Assembly: GCA_028023455.1 (NCBI GenBank)
Contig: JAQFVV010012397.1
Coordinates: 1,735,501 to 1,799,500, forward strand
DNA length: 64,000 nt
DNA from: Epiperipatus broadwayi
Taxonomy: Eukaryota > Onychophora > Udeonychophora > Euonychophora > Peripatidae
Direction: 5' to 3'
The notes under the pieces are model-generated. The model did not search any database, had not been told where the DNA came from, and worked only from the letters and a program-made list of their open reading frames with translations. Positions 33,934 through 46,062 of the stretch are shown here, piece by piece. The stretch's first letter is position 1. Each line of letters begins with the position of its first letter. Made by a program: the position numbers and the translations under genes.

Positions 33934-35430
33934 TTTTTTTTTTTATTAAGGAAAATCAAATTACTCAAGTCAGATATATTAGTTTTTCAGTTAGATACAT
34001 TAGTTCCTTATTGCAAGACAATAACTTGGAAGCTGGACTTTGTGATGCGTCCTTGTCATCCATTGGTACAAATGAGACTATAAGGCCACTCTGGGGCAGA
34101 GGGATTGTCTTAGTCTTCAGTTTATATGGTTTCCTATATCCATTTGTTTTCTTTAGGCTTTCTTTCAGTTTGCACATATTTCTCTTATAATTTATTTTCT
34201 ATTGATTTTGAATTACTTTTATTTTGCAATTAATAATAACTTAAACAGAAGTCTCTGAAGTGTAAACTCCATCATCTTTCAAGGCATCTGAGTTGATATT
34301 ATAAATTATCAACTTGGGAGGCAGTTTCTGAGATGGATGCTCATTGTCAATTAAGAATCATGAACTTCAGGTGGCAGTGAGAACCTTTCTAAGGCAAGAA
34401 TCTGATCATTACTCTTTGGTCTACTCCAATGTTTCTCACAATGAGTCTCTATCTATGTTAAATTACAACCTAGTCAGTAGTTGCCAAGAAGTACCCTCAT
34501 TTACATTCAGGAGTATCTGGTTACCCAAGTTTATGCATATAGCCATTCTGGGGCAAGGAGACAGTCCCTATTTTTTAGTTTGCACAAATTTCTCCTGTAT
34601 ATTTCCCAAGGGTTCGGGATTTTTTGCTTGAATATCAAATGGCATCTAGTGAGACCCAAGGCAAATATAAAAAAGGTGGCCATTCTTATTGAAGCAAATT
34701 TCCCACTTTTTATCACATTGCCTAGTGTGAACATGTCTCTACATTCTGGGCACACACATAAAACTAACTTGGCTCTGAGGTCCTTTAAATGGGACAGGCA
34801 AAGAAGACATGAGTCAGGGTTTCTTTATGTACATTACATAGACTGCACACTGAGCCAATCTCATGAAATCCCCTCCATGTAACCTAGAAGTGGCTTGTAG
34901 GTAGTGAGTACAGGTTGTATTTAACAAGGAAGTCCACAAACTTGGGCTCAAAAACTCAATATTATTGATTTTTTAAGTAGAGATTTAATAGTTATGTTTA
35001 GCTGAGTAGGTGTTTTTTTGTGTAGGATGTGTATATTTATATATGACCTAGTACTTGCTCTTGGTCTCAAGCACTCGGTCTGTAACCTGGATGAGCATAT
35101 TTAGGTGGTCTTGCAAATCTTTGACCCATTTGCTTGACATCAATGGTGGAGTATCTGTAGGCTCTGCCGAGTCAGTGGTCTGCTCCTCAATTGCTTTATC
35201 ATGGATGGCCTTGAGTGTGGCCAATGCCCTTTGTGCATAGAACATGTAGATAGCATGTAGACCAAGACCATTCAGATCTCTCGGTTTCTGCATCATGGAC
35301 AGGCTAATGGAAACCATTTTCCTCTTCCACAAGAGTTTAGTGCAGATGGAATTGATGGTATTCTGGAAGGTTTTGGTCAGCTTGAAGATTGGGAGGTAAT
35401 AATTTAAATAGTTTTCAATCATTTACAAAA
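33934..35430 (-). pseudogene. LINE ORF2 C-terminus with zinc-finger (zf-RVT) remnant
   Basis: The minus frame 35422-35048 encodes YLPIFKLTKTFQNTINSICT, then LLWKRKMVSISLSMMQKPRD and NGLGLHAIYMFYAQRALATL. This is the post-RT region of non-LTR elements in which LQ(M)PK(R)xxGGLG(L) is diagnostic. Further along the minus strand, around 34860-34800, is CSLCNVHKETLTHVFFACP, a Cx2C...Hx5C pattern typical of the C-terminal zf-RVT finger. Beyond it the frame (34755-34531) continues with IKSGKFASIRMATFFIFALG but then decays. A run of 11 T at about 33935-33945 would be the poly(A) tail. The catalytic RT core is absent. Assignment to an L1/Tx1- or Tad-like lineage is tentative. Confidence 0.7.
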
Positions 35431-35740
35431 TCTGTATAATATCAAAGGTGGCTGATTTAAAAATAATATAATTAGTCACCATAAAATGTCTTGCTAAATT
35501 GAAAATGTGGATCATTGTCTTTTCCTTGCCATGGAAGTGTAATAATTTTCTCTATCCACTCTTAAAATGCTTAAGAAACATCTGTTGTCTTAAATGGAAT
35601 GATTACTGATGAATATGTGGAAATGATAAACAAGGATCAAAATATAAATATTCCAAACATACATCAAATGGAGATCAATAGACAATCTTGATCTTTATCC
35701 AAGAAAATCATTAGTAATACATGGATTATATACATTTTTT
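35431..35740. other. AT-rich stretch, no gene
   Basis: No supported feature. Confidence 0.5.
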
Positions 35741-35842
35741 TCCATGTGTTATAGCATCGGCCGGGATGCAAATCCACAACCATCTGCAACCAACTACTTG
35801 CTTGCATGGTGGCTGCGATACCTCTCGGCTAACAACGCACTT
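35741..35842 (-). repeat. tRNA-derived SINE, copy b
   Basis: The minus strand reads GTTAGCCGAGAGGTATCGCA (A-box region), then GCAAGCAAGTAGTTGG, a decayed B box GTGGATTTGCATCCC and CCGATGCTATAACACATGG. It is full length relative to the copy at 25.7 kb but more diverged. The plus strand continues with TTTTTTTCC only on its 3' side. Confidence 0.8.
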
Positions 35843-37140
35843 TTTGCCAACTCATAAAAATCTTGATTAGATTGATTTAAAAGGATTATGAAGGCTTGAT
35901 TATGTGTGTGTTTTAAATTTTTAAATGTTGTAAACATTTTTATTTTTATATTTCTTTTTTTTTTCATACTTGAAAAAGTAAACTTACCATGATTAATTTA
36001 TTTTTTAAAAAAAGTTTAATTTAAACAAAGGTCAAATTTAAGGGAGAGATGATTAATTTTAATTGAAAGATTCTTTTGTAAATTAATTTAGATTAGTGTT
36101 TTTCTATTCATAGTGACTGACTTTTGACCATTTACTACATGATCTTAAGATAAGACTTTATTAGTATAATATATTAAATACATACACATTATTGAAACAT
36201 AGTTTATAGTTTGTCATAAATATATTGTTCATAAGTAAAACTTCACTTGGCTCCAACAGGGGCCAGAGTTTATCTTAGCTTAACTTTTTATTTGTAATTT
36301 TCTGATTTTTTTAAAAAAAAATAATGATAAAAATAGAAGACATTAATTAATTAGTAAATAGTATAGGATAATAATTATAGTATTGTGATATTTATTAAAC
36401 TTTGTGTGATTATGCTATGAAAAGTCAACAGATATATGATAATTCGTTTAATAAGAGATGTAAGATATTAAGTTTACTTAAAGGAAATATTTAGGGATAA
36501 TTTAAATTAATAAATAGAATTAAATGTATTATAAAGTAACTATTGTTTTATTCATTTTTAATATATAACCTATAATAAACTTATATTATAAATAAACTAG
36601 AATAAAGTAAATAGTATTAAATTGGTTTAAAAATAATATTTAAATTTTACGAAAGCAGTCAGATAATATTTAAAGGTTTAATCTAAATTAATTTTAATCT
36701 GTTTAAATAAAAAAAATTATTTCAAATATAATATTCATTGGTATTTTTATTTTTGTAGTTTTAAATAAGTTATAATTAGCTAATAGAGTTCCAGTTAATA
36801 GGTCATCTTTGTGTGTGAATGTGTGGATGCAGGGAGATCTGTGAAATGTATGAATAAAAAATAATTTAATTACAATAGTGATTAAAAACAAATGAATGAA
36901 TAAAATTATTAAAATTAAATATTTAAAGGTTTTGATAATTAAAACTAGTTCCAATTTTTGTATTTATTTTATTTTATGGAATAAAATATTGCTTAAAATG
37001 TTACATAAAATAGTTAATAATTAACTTTTGTTTAGAAACCATTAATGACCATGTGAGTTCAAATAATTAAATCAATTGCATCAGTAATCAATTTCACAGC
37101 TGATCTGTCAAAGGTGTTAAAGTTAAATTTAAAATAACTT
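35843..37140. other. AT-rich stretch, no gene
   Basis: No supported gene. The 83-codon minus frame at 36703-36954 is hydrophobic low-complexity. Confidence 0.5.
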
Positions 37141-37230
37141 GATTGGTTATTTTAAACTAAATTGACAATTGGGAGGAATAGAAATTATCAGATATAAATA
37201 GAGGTCGTTCAGAGGTTTATTAGTGTGTGT
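37141..37230 (+). promoter_or_regulatory. Candidate core promoter: CCAAT, TATA, initiator
   Basis: ATTGG (inverted CCAAT) at 37142-37146, TATAAATAG at 37193-37201 and TTAGTGTG at 37220-37227 are spaced as in a textbook TATA promoter: about 29 bases from the first T of TATA to the A of the initiator and about 80 from CCAAT. The downstream GAGCGCTGCTC stands out from the AT-rich surroundings. The sequence could also be an LTR or transposon promoter, but no repeat copy of it was seen here. Confidence 0.4.
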
Positions 37231-37349
37231 GAGCGCTGCTCTTGAAAACTCTTTTTTTTTAAAAAAAGTTGTAATTTTTTTTTTTAATTTATTATTTAAA
37301 AAGTAAAAGTATCCATTAAAAAGTATAATTAATTGCTCTACAATTATGA

Positions 37350-37366
37350 ATGGCTAAAACTAAAAG
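37350..37366 (+). CDS. Candidate first coding exon (17 nt) with GT donor
   Basis: ATGGCTAAAACTAAAAG is followed at once by GTAACT, an acceptable splice donor. It begins 128 bases after the proposed start site at 37222. Encoded residues are M-A-K-T-K plus two bases of the next codon. An overlapping upstream ATG at 37346 opens a three-codon frame (Met-Asn-Gly-stop), which could dampen translation. No protein family can be named from five residues. The exon's two-base overhang is compatible with the terminal exon at 45306, but no transcript evidence links them. Confidence 0.25.
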
Positions 37367-40300
37367 GTAACTATTTTCTGATATCAACTTTCAGTAGAAA
37401 TTTAAAGCTATAGTGACCAAAAATTTCAAAGGAAGTTTTGCATCTCTTATCTTATTTACGTATTGCATGTCTTTTGTTTGTTGGAAACTAAAATTAAGAT
37501 ACAAACCATTAGTATTTATATGGCTAAATCCCTTTTTTGTACTGAACTATTTTAGCTAGAAGATACTTAGTATTTATCTAATTAAATTAAAATATAAGTG
37601 AGGAAAATTGAAAGACATTATAGTGAACTATATTATATTTTAAAAGTGCATCAATCTCTTTGTTATAAAATTTATTCAAAGCTGACATTAAGTCTGAAAT
37701 TTATTACTGATACCTAATGTTGACTTTAAAATATGCTCTTATTTTAATAATGCTTATTTCTACAATGTTTTTAGAAGAGAGAAATATACTGTGCTAAAAT
37801 AAGGAAGAATGAATTTTATCTGCCAAGTGTTAGTATATTTTTTATTAACTTTGCCTAGTGTTCAACTAAAATGTATTGAATATGAGATATTAATTATCTA
37901 CTTCCAGAAACTGTTGGAGAAAAATAGTGTAAATTACAATTAGTTAAGGATGAATTTTTAAATGACAATGAACTAAAAAGTTTATTGCTTATACCTTGAC
38001 CTAAAATGAAAATTTTATTCTAGCTAATTGAAAACAGATGAAAATATGTGCTTAAAAAAATTCCCATCTTATGCTAAGCAGTGGGAAGAGAAAGTTATTT
38101 GGAAATAGAATTTCAAAATACTATATGAGAAATAATTTAAAAAAAACTGTTTAAAAAAAAAGTGTTATTTTGAAAGAGGAAAACGGAATTAAAAAAATAA
38201 AGCTATATTATTGTATATAAAAACCCGGGATTCTATAAAAATGTTCTCAGCTGAAGAATTTGTTTTTCCAATTATTATTTCAATGTTTTAATATTTAGAA
38301 TATCTTTAAAGGAAGAAAGTAAAAATATCTTTAAAGAACTATTAAATGTGTTTCATTTTCTTTTAGAAATCATTGCCATGTTTATAAATATTTTGACTAG
38401 AAGCTTCGAACACCATCAGATAAATTATCCTCAATAAATTATCTACACGTCTAGAACGGAAAACCAGTATGGAGCTGAAACTATGAACTTAAGTTACTGT
38501 ATTATTTTTTTTTTTGTCTGTTTTATTGTTTTAAAAAAAAAAAAAAACAGAAAAATATTTATGCTATATCTTTGTCTCTAAAATATGTGTAATACTATTA
38601 AACATAAATGTACCAGGTAAACTAATGTTACAATTTTAATCTTAGTGGGTTTTATTAAAATGAGTAGATAAATATTCTGCTATTTACAGGTAACTTAATT
38701 TTATTATATTTATTAAGCATTTCACAAGTTAATTTCTATTTGATAATTTCATTCACAGAGATTTAAATATCCCAGTCTTAGCTTATTTATATGTGGGATG
38801 TTTCACTCAGTCTTATATTAAATTAGCCCAAGAGGTTTATCAGAGAATTTCAATTCATTTGTTTTATAAATGCTACATTAATAATAACTACAAATATTTT
38901 TATATGCATTGAGAATTAATATTCTTGCATTTAATTTGCAATCTTTTAAAGTCCACTAGTCACTAGATTTTTAGTATTTAATATTTTATTATGTGTGCAT
39001 TGTGCCTTTGCCTAAAATTTTTATATGCATTTAATTTTAAAGTATTTCTTATAGTAGTTGTTTGACACAGTTTTGCTTTGTTGGTTCTTACATTGAATAT
39101 ATACGTGGCATATTTTAAACTTCTTAGTGATAACTTAATTAGTTCATGTGAAGTATATATTTTGTCATTAGTTAAGTATTTGTTAGCCTCATAGAGTTAG
39201 GCTTTGTTAATTATTTTGAGTATGCTTAATGGAGTAGACAAGGTCCTCCATCCTTATTGTATTGCTTTTCCATGAATTGATAGTGCTTGTGCCCATAGAG
39301 GGTTATTGTATATCCTATAGTTGTATTTTTCAGTTATGATTATCACATTTATAAGCAATGAAATCCCATGAGAGAGGATCATGCTTTCCTGGTGTGTCTT
39401 TCCTGTTCCTGGTGTGCTGTAGACAAGGTCCAAGCATCCTATTTTCTAACTCAAAGTTAAGTATTTTGAAAGCCACCACATTTTTATTCAGCTCTGCAGA
39501 GCATATATGTTCTTATATTTTTGGCCTATCATTCATGATGAATTAATGCTAGTTCCACCACAGTAGGTGATGTTGCATTTGTTTTAGATATGTGATGACA
39601 AAATATATTTGTTTGAGGAACTTTGTTTCTTCAGGTTGTAGTTAGCTATTTTAATGCTTATAGGTATATCAATGTTTGAATTGTGTTGCCATGATAGTTT
39701 TATCAGCCACAAGCCAACCAACAATAATCTATATTTATTTTTAAGTATGTTAATTATGCATAAGGCACAAGTAACAATTCACACATAATAATTTTAATAT
39801 GTTCATCCAGATTTTTGCTGCTGGATTTGTAAGTCTTTTATATCTTTAATTTTAAAACACTTAGGGTAATGATTTATGTGGACAGAATTTATTTAAAAAG
39901 TGTATAAATGACCTCTGATGAATGAGTGGACCATATATCTAATTTAGTTTAAAGTTAGTTAGAAATTTGCTTAGATACGTCACTAGCTATAATATTAGTA
40001 ATGTCCATATAACTAGTTGTAATAGCTTTAAAATATATGCTGAATATGCTTATTCCAGCTTAGCATTTGTTAAGCTCTGGATTATAAATTTAAGCTTCTG
40101 ATGTGTTATTCTCATTGTTAGATAACTCTGCCATATTAATAAATATGCTTAAAAAATAGAATTGTGCTCATTAAACTTAGTCTATTTTAAGTTAAGTTTA
40201 AAGATTTTGAAATCTCTGATTGTTTAAAAGAGATTAGAGTTAGTATACAATAGCCTATGCTTGCTATTGTAAGTATTTATTATTTTAATATTTTGTTTAT

Positions 40301-41539
40301 CAAAACAAATAATTTTAAAAGAGTTTAAGAGGGACATTCAGTAACAGTGTCCAGAGAAATTGTTATATTATTTTTGTAAACCATAATAAATATTTTAAAA
40401 GTCAAAATATTTGTAAAAGATTCTAGCGCTACATTGGCAATGCTTGTAATAAATTTTGATTGTAAATATTTTCTTCTTAATGTTTTAAATAATAAATCAT
40501 ATTATTATTATTTCAAAAAATTTTGTCTCTGTTTATTTTACTTTTATATGAAAATAGTATTGTCTTGGGTTCCAAAGTTCATTAAAGCTTGAGTTTCACA
40601 GTTCATAAAATTTTCAATTCAAAAGTTCATAAACATATTATAAAGTTTTATAAATATCTTTTGATACTGATTTGAATTATAAAGCCATGCCAATTTAAGT
40701 GATTCTCAGATTGAATCACAGTAACAGATAATTACATTATGTCAGATGCTTAATGAAATGCTAATATAATAATTGATTTTTAGTTATTATATTTTCTTAG
40801 ACTGAAGATAAGCAATATGAGATTAAGAATATTAGTGCTTCAGAAGATTATTTATTATTTTCTATTATTTTAAAAGCTGCACATTATCTTACATTAACTG
40901 TACATTATCTATCGTCATCTTGTATTTTTAAAGAATTATAATCTATCTGCATTTAAGGTCTTTAGTAGGTTGTCTGTGAATATGGGAAATGGCATAAAAA
41001 GTACCCTTGCCCTTTTCTTTGCTCGAGTAATATCTTGGTTATAAGCCATTATTAGTTTAAATTAAAATTTAATTCATTAAATTATTAAATTAATATTTGT
41101 TTTGTTTATTGTTCCATGAGTGAACCATAATTATGGTCAGTCAAGATATCACTCATTTATTAATTTATCCAAACAATTATTTAGTTGGCAACTTAAACTG
41201 TTAGTTTTGCACAAGAGTTTTAGTTTTAGAATCCCTGAGATTGTTTGCTCTTGTTGCCTTGTTAGTTTTAGTTTAATGTGATAGTCATTCCAAACAGAGT
41301 ATAATTTATTCTTATTCAGAGAGTGTGATTTGATGGTAGGCCGATTCCAATAACTATTAACTAATGATTTTAAAGTTATCTTTTGTATTATTTAGTGGTA
41401 GATTATTAATATGCCATAATAGTTATATTTGCCTTAGTATTGGATTTGGTCTCTATCTGATTATACATCTCTGGATCATCATCTCTTTTCTTAAATTTAT
41501 TGGTAACCCCACTGAGTCAAGTTGTTAAGAATATCTATT
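37367..41539. other. Long AT-rich stretch with few repeats; possible intron
   Basis: Over 4 kb without recognisable transposon remnants or frames, apart from the unremarkable 62-codon frame at 39358-39546. It is unusually clean of the palindromes and SINEs common elsewhere. It would be intron sequence if the 37.3 and 45.3 kb exons belong together. Confidence 0.4.
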
Positions 41540-42025
41540 GAATATCATTCCATCTTTATTCCTCTCTCTCTCTACTAATAATAATTTCTTTTCATTTTTC
41601 TCTCTTCTCGCTAATTATAATTTCATCTCATCTTCATCTCTTCTAGATTAAGAGTCTCTCTACTACTAAATATAATCTATATTCTATTTTCGTCATCATC
41701 TCCATTTCTCTTCCTTCATCATCTGTCATCTCTTTATTTATTTATTTTCATCACCATCATCATCATTTCTCTCTCATTTCTCCTCTTCTCCATCTAATCA
41801 TCATCATCATTTTTCTCTTATTTCTCATCATCCTATGCTAATAATTTACTCTCATCAGTTACCTTCATCATCATCTCTCTATTTATCTTTATCTTCTACT
41901 TTATTCTCATCCTGTCTTATCTCTTCATTTCTTTTCTCTCTCTCTCTCTCTCATTTTTCTTTTCTTTAATTTTTTCCTTCTTTTCTTTTCTTCACCCCCC
42001 CCTCTTCCTTTTATTTTGGTTACAA
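41540..42025 (+). repeat. Long polypyrimidine/TCATCA low-complexity tract
   Basis: Nearly 480 bases are dominated by C and T on the plus strand, with CTCTCTCTCT runs, (TCA)n clusters such as CACCATCATCATCATTTC, and a terminal CACCCCCCCCTC. Purines are sparse. It is low-complexity, with no unit that repeats cleanly. Confidence 0.85.
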
Positions 42026-42871
42026 TATATTAACAAATCGTTATATTTGTTATTCTGTATAAATGATTAATCTATCTTTACTGAATGACTATTAATATCA
42101 TATGTCAAATTACATTTATATTTAGGAAATAGTCTTGAAGAAGTTAAATATAAATTAACATATATAGAGTAATATAAATAGACATGATATTTATTTAGAT
42201 TTACGTTTATTGTGAATCAAAGTTATTTTGTCTTTGTTTTAATGTTATGAATAATTAGTGTCACGTACATAGATTTCTATCTAGGGATTAGGGATGGTAA
42301 TACAAATTCATTATTTTAAGAATAGGATAGAAGTTCATTACTTGTTTTATTATATATATTGTTGAAACATTTAAGCTTATATTTATTTTTATTACATATT
42401 AAATATTAATGAACTTATTGATATTAATTCGATTTTTTTAATTAAAATTACTTTGTATTCAACCATTAATCTATATCCTCAAATATACATACACATAAAA
42501 TATTGAAATAATAAATTTGAAAGTTATTTAATTGATTGATAAATAGAGTATACTAATTTTAATCTATTTAGAGATACAGTAGTCATCATCCTGCTAAGAG
42601 AGTCAAAAGTGAGTTCTATCTGGGTTTGAACTTCGGAAATAATGGAATCGAAAGAGGGTTTGAGACATAGATGAACTGATCTAAATTGTATTTGACTTTA
42701 ACTGATGAGTTTTGAGTTAGCCTATTAAAAGCAGATATAATTATGGATCATGGTACTTCATTTTATCATTTCCAGCATCATAACCAAAGACCTTAGATGT
42801 GACAGTAGTCAGATGTAACCCTCTCTTTTTACATCATTGCTTGGACCCAATAATTATATATATGTAAAGTA
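42026..42871. other. Stretch without a gene
   Basis: AT-rich to about 42560. At 42598-42640 GGGTTTGAACTTCGG resembles a tRNA B box, but no A box is convincing. Confidence 0.4.
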
Positions 42872-42953
42872 TAACTTAAACAAGGCAAAACTCTCTCCAT
42901 ACAGTAGTGCCACCCTGTATGAGATAGTGAACATGTGATGTTTAGTGGTTTAA
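42872..42953 (+). mobile_element. Fold-back family, short degenerate copy
   Basis: AAACAAGGCAAAACTCTCTC, then ATACAGTAGTGCCACCCTGT, then GAGATAGTGAACATGTGATG and TTTAGTGGTTTAA reproduce both ends of the 30.8-kb element without the second hairpin arm. Flanks (TGTAAAGTATAACTT left, TTTAAAGAATAATTT right) are similar but not identical, which would suit an old 13-15 bp duplication. Confidence 0.65.
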
Positions 42954-42961
42954 AGAATAAT

Positions 42962-43560
42962 TTAAAAATTTTATCCACTTAGGAGCACTTTCAACTATCC
43001 TCGTAGTCTTCTTCAACTAACACTTTGAAAGGCTAACCTTCCCACAGTTCTGTGATTTTAATGTTTGCTGCCTGTCTGTTAATTAAGTCTTGTTTGTATT
43101 TGTATATAAAAATAGCTTCCTTTATTTTTCTTTAGTTGTTATTTTTTTTAATTTGCAATATTTTTACATTATTATAATTGAAGTTTTTAACTTCACAATT
43201 AAAAAAACAGGCAAAAATCTCTATATGTGATGTTTATTGGTTTTCACCATAAATACATGACTTGTTGTGGTCATAGAAAATGGATGCTGAAATATTATTA
43301 TCTGTTTTTTATGACCATAATAAGTCATGTATTTATGGTTTTAACTTCAATTGTAAAAATATTGCAAATTAAAAAAAAATAACAACAAAAGGAAAATAAA
43401 GGAAGCTAAGCTAATATACAAATACAAACAAGACTTAATTAACAGACAGGAAGCAAGTGTTAAGATCACAGAATTATGAAAAGGTTAGCCTTTCAAAATG
43501 TTAGTTGATGAAGACTACGATGATAGTCAAAAGTGCTTCTAAATGGACAAAATTTTAAAA
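42962..43560. repeat. ~600-bp palindrome with nested inner inverted repeat
   Basis: The left arm 42962-43190 and right arm 43338-43560 are inverted copies (for example GTTAATTAAGTCTTGTTTG against CAAACAAGACTTAATTAAC). Between them a second inverted pair, ACCATAAATACATGACTTG (43246-43264) and AAGTCATGTATTTATGGT (43322-43339), encloses a short loop. The left arm has an extra ~60 bp at about 43185-43245 that contains CAGGCAAAAATCTCTATA and TGTGATGTTTATTGG, a remnant of the fold-back family seen at 30.8 kb. No protein is encoded. Confidence 0.85.
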
Positions 43561-45305
43561 GTTATATTTTATATATCTAATTACTGTATTTATAAATATT
43601 CAATTATAAGATTATATATATATTGTAACATTTCCCCCATTTTACTAGATCTGGTAGGCCCTCTTTTTACACACTATAAAGTGAAAGTTAAACAAATTAT
43701 GGATAAGAAAATATCTTGTTCATATTTCTAAAAACATAGCTATATTTCTTGATTAACTGGTCTACCAATTATTTCATCTTATGCTAAAAACAGAATCAGC
43801 TTTTTATTTATTTTTATAAGGATGCCAGGATTCATGTAAGAATCTGCTGAAATCCGCCACATCACTCATCGTAAATAAAAAAGAAAATAATTTTAAAAGA
43901 ATCGGTGTCATATTTTACCATAACTAAGGTTATTTTCTAGATATTATTATTGGAGCTTAGTCAACAAATATTGGCAAAGGTAAATTATACTTTCAAATCT
44001 TAATAAACTAATATTAATAAATTTAATAATAATCACGAATAACATACAATGAAAAGTTGATATTAGAAATAGATATTTTATTCTAATAAATTAAAATGTT
44101 TAAAAATAAATTACTAATTAATTGGAAAGCACACATACTAATTCAGATATGATTCAATTAATTAAAATGAATTATATTACACTTAGGTTTCTTAGTTAAA
44201 CAAAAGTCTCTTGAATAATAAATTTAATGTCTCTATCGGGATTCTATTATAAGCTTATTGGAAAATGGTTTGCAAATGCTTCATTTTGTCACTATCAGGA
44301 ATAGTTAATCTTAACTTACTGGTAAGTTTAGCAAGTTCATGAAGATTGTAGATTACTATGCATAGTTTTTTTTTTGGGGGGGAATGAGCTCAGCCATTGG
44401 TTATAAGTTGATCTTGGTCTCTCTTAATTATTAGTCATGAAAGCTTTTTTGGTGTCTATCTTCAGGAATGATGTCAGCAAAAGCTTCGGTCCACTCCAAC
44501 ATGCAGAATTATTTCAGTGTAGAGTAGTCCTGGATATATTTTTGTTATCCAGGATCAACCAAAGAAAAACAGACAAGATAAGATGCTGCTCCAAACTGAT
44601 CTCTTCCTTTTATACTCAAGGTCCAGTTTTCAGACTTCTGTGCATGTTATTATTATCATGGCGTTCAAGTTTATAATCTTGTACATTCTTTATCAAATTT
44701 ACATTACAGTCTCTATTTTTTTAGAAAAATTCTGCCATCTTTAATTAGCCAAAAAAATTTTTCTTTTAGCTTATCTGGATTAATAATTTGTGTCTTTTGT
44801 TCTTTCCAATTTTTACTTTTATTTTTAACCAGATAAAAAAAAATATGGCGAAAATTTTAACTTTCATTGTAGTTTAAAAAAAAATTATACTAATCAAAAA
44901 AAATTTAAATTTACTTTTTTTACTTTTATAAAATGCCAATATATTTGTATCATATATAAATAAACAGTACAATATATATGCAAGGAAATCAAGTCATACA
45001 TCACGTGATTTAATTTAATAATAAGCTTGCACTATATATGTTATATCATGTGTGTGAATAGCTCATAAAAAGTTTTTTAACCTGGACCAATTCTAGCTGG
45101 TGGCTGTCATCAGTGATGTACTAGGATATTCAGACATTAGATCTAAAAATACTAGCTAAAGACCAGCATTTACCTAATGGTTAACTATTAAGTAGAAAAT
45201 CTGAAATTTTCAGACATCTATATGTTTTCAAAACCAGAGAACTTAAATAGCTTTTTAAAGAGCTAATCACACTCATTATATATATGTTTTCTTTTCAAAT
45301 CGTAG
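43561..45305. other. Stretch without an established gene
   Basis: 44440-44680 is less AT-rich. The plus frame 44437-44676 there is unrecognised. On the minus strand TATAAAAGG (44615-44607) followed by ATCAGTTTGGAGCAGC could be a promoter or LTR piece. Nothing firm. Confidence 0.35.
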
Positions 45306-45444
45306 CCATTGGTGCAGACTTTTTGAGAAAGCAGGGTATGGTTTCTTTGGAAAAATTCCGCTGCCTCTCATTCCGTGGCTTGAGCATAAAAAGACAATCA
45401 ATGCAGCTTTTGATTTTAGTGAGGAAGTAACCATGTATTTATGA
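45306..45444 (+). CDS. Candidate terminal coding exon, unknown protein
   Basis: A good acceptor (TTTTCTTTTCAAATCGTAG, ending at 45305) is followed by one base completing a codon and 45 in-frame residues to TGA at 45442-45444. The peptide contains RLFEKAGYGFFGKIPLPLIP and, at its end, NAAFDFSEEVTMYL. Its composition is balanced and protein-like, unlike chance AT-rich frames, and GC content rises across it. AATAAA follows 48 bases after the stop. I do not recognise the family. The minus frame across it (45464-45276) is a shadow. It may be the last exon of a host gene on the plus strand, or an old retrocopy, though the acceptor argues against that. Confidence 0.5.
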
Positions 45445-45492
45445 AATGCATACTGATTCACCATAGCATATCATTTTTTTATATTTTTATAC

Positions 45493-45498
45493 AATAAA
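45493..45498 (+). terminator. Polyadenylation signal AATAAA
   Basis: AATAAA lies 48 bases beyond the TGA of the candidate terminal exon, a normal distance for a short 3' UTR. The motif is common by chance in AT-rich DNA. Confidence 0.35.
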
Positions 45499-45827
45499 TT
45501 TTAAAATTTACAACTATGTGGTTTATTTACTTTCATTAAACAGTAGTCCCTGCAACTGTATAATTATCTCTGACTATTGGAAATAAGTGCCCTCAAGTGG
45601 TGGCATGAGGCAAAATCTGAAAGTACCTCAATGACAATGCAATATGACGAAGTATTTCAGGGTAGTGCTTTCATTTGTTCACTATAGAAATGTTAGATGA
45701 CTGAATTTCAAATATGTTGGTATCAATTCAGTAAGATTTCAGTGATGTGTGGTATATATATATATATTAAAAAAGCTTAGACTAAAAAGTATTATAGTGA
45801 TCATTTAAAATATAAACAACAATCAAT
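45499..45827. other. AT-rich stretch, no gene
   Basis: 45650-45755 is similar to 47165-47265 (TATTTCAG, GAATTTCAAATATGTTGGTA against GAATTTTGAATGTATTGATA), showing a shared unnamed repeat. Confidence 0.45.
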
Positions 45828-46005
45828 CCTTAAGGTAACAATCTCAACCTATAATCAAGGCAACCACCTTTAATAATGGCCTGATATATTTATGTAGACA
45901 ATCTGTGTCTATATAAATATATCAGACCATAGATAAAGATGGAACAACTTTTACTGTTAAAGGAGGTTGCCTCGACTACAGATTAAGATTCTTGATAGCT
46001 TAAGG
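45828..46005. repeat. 178-bp palindrome
   Basis: CCTTAAGG-type ends, AGGCAACCACCTTTAA paired with TTAAAGGAGGTTGCCT, and inner GGCCTGATATATTTATGTAG paired with TATATAAATATATCAGACC give a nearly continuous fold-back with a minimal loop at about 45905. Confidence 0.85.
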
Positions 46006-46062
46006 GTGTGTTATTATTTACATTTATAAACATATTATAGTCTTGAGTAATTGGTTTTATTG

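Noticed and set aside
44437-44676. 79-codon plus-strand ORF at 44.4 kb
   Set aside because: No recognisable motif or splice context. The minus strand has promoter-like text instead, so neither strand could be supported.
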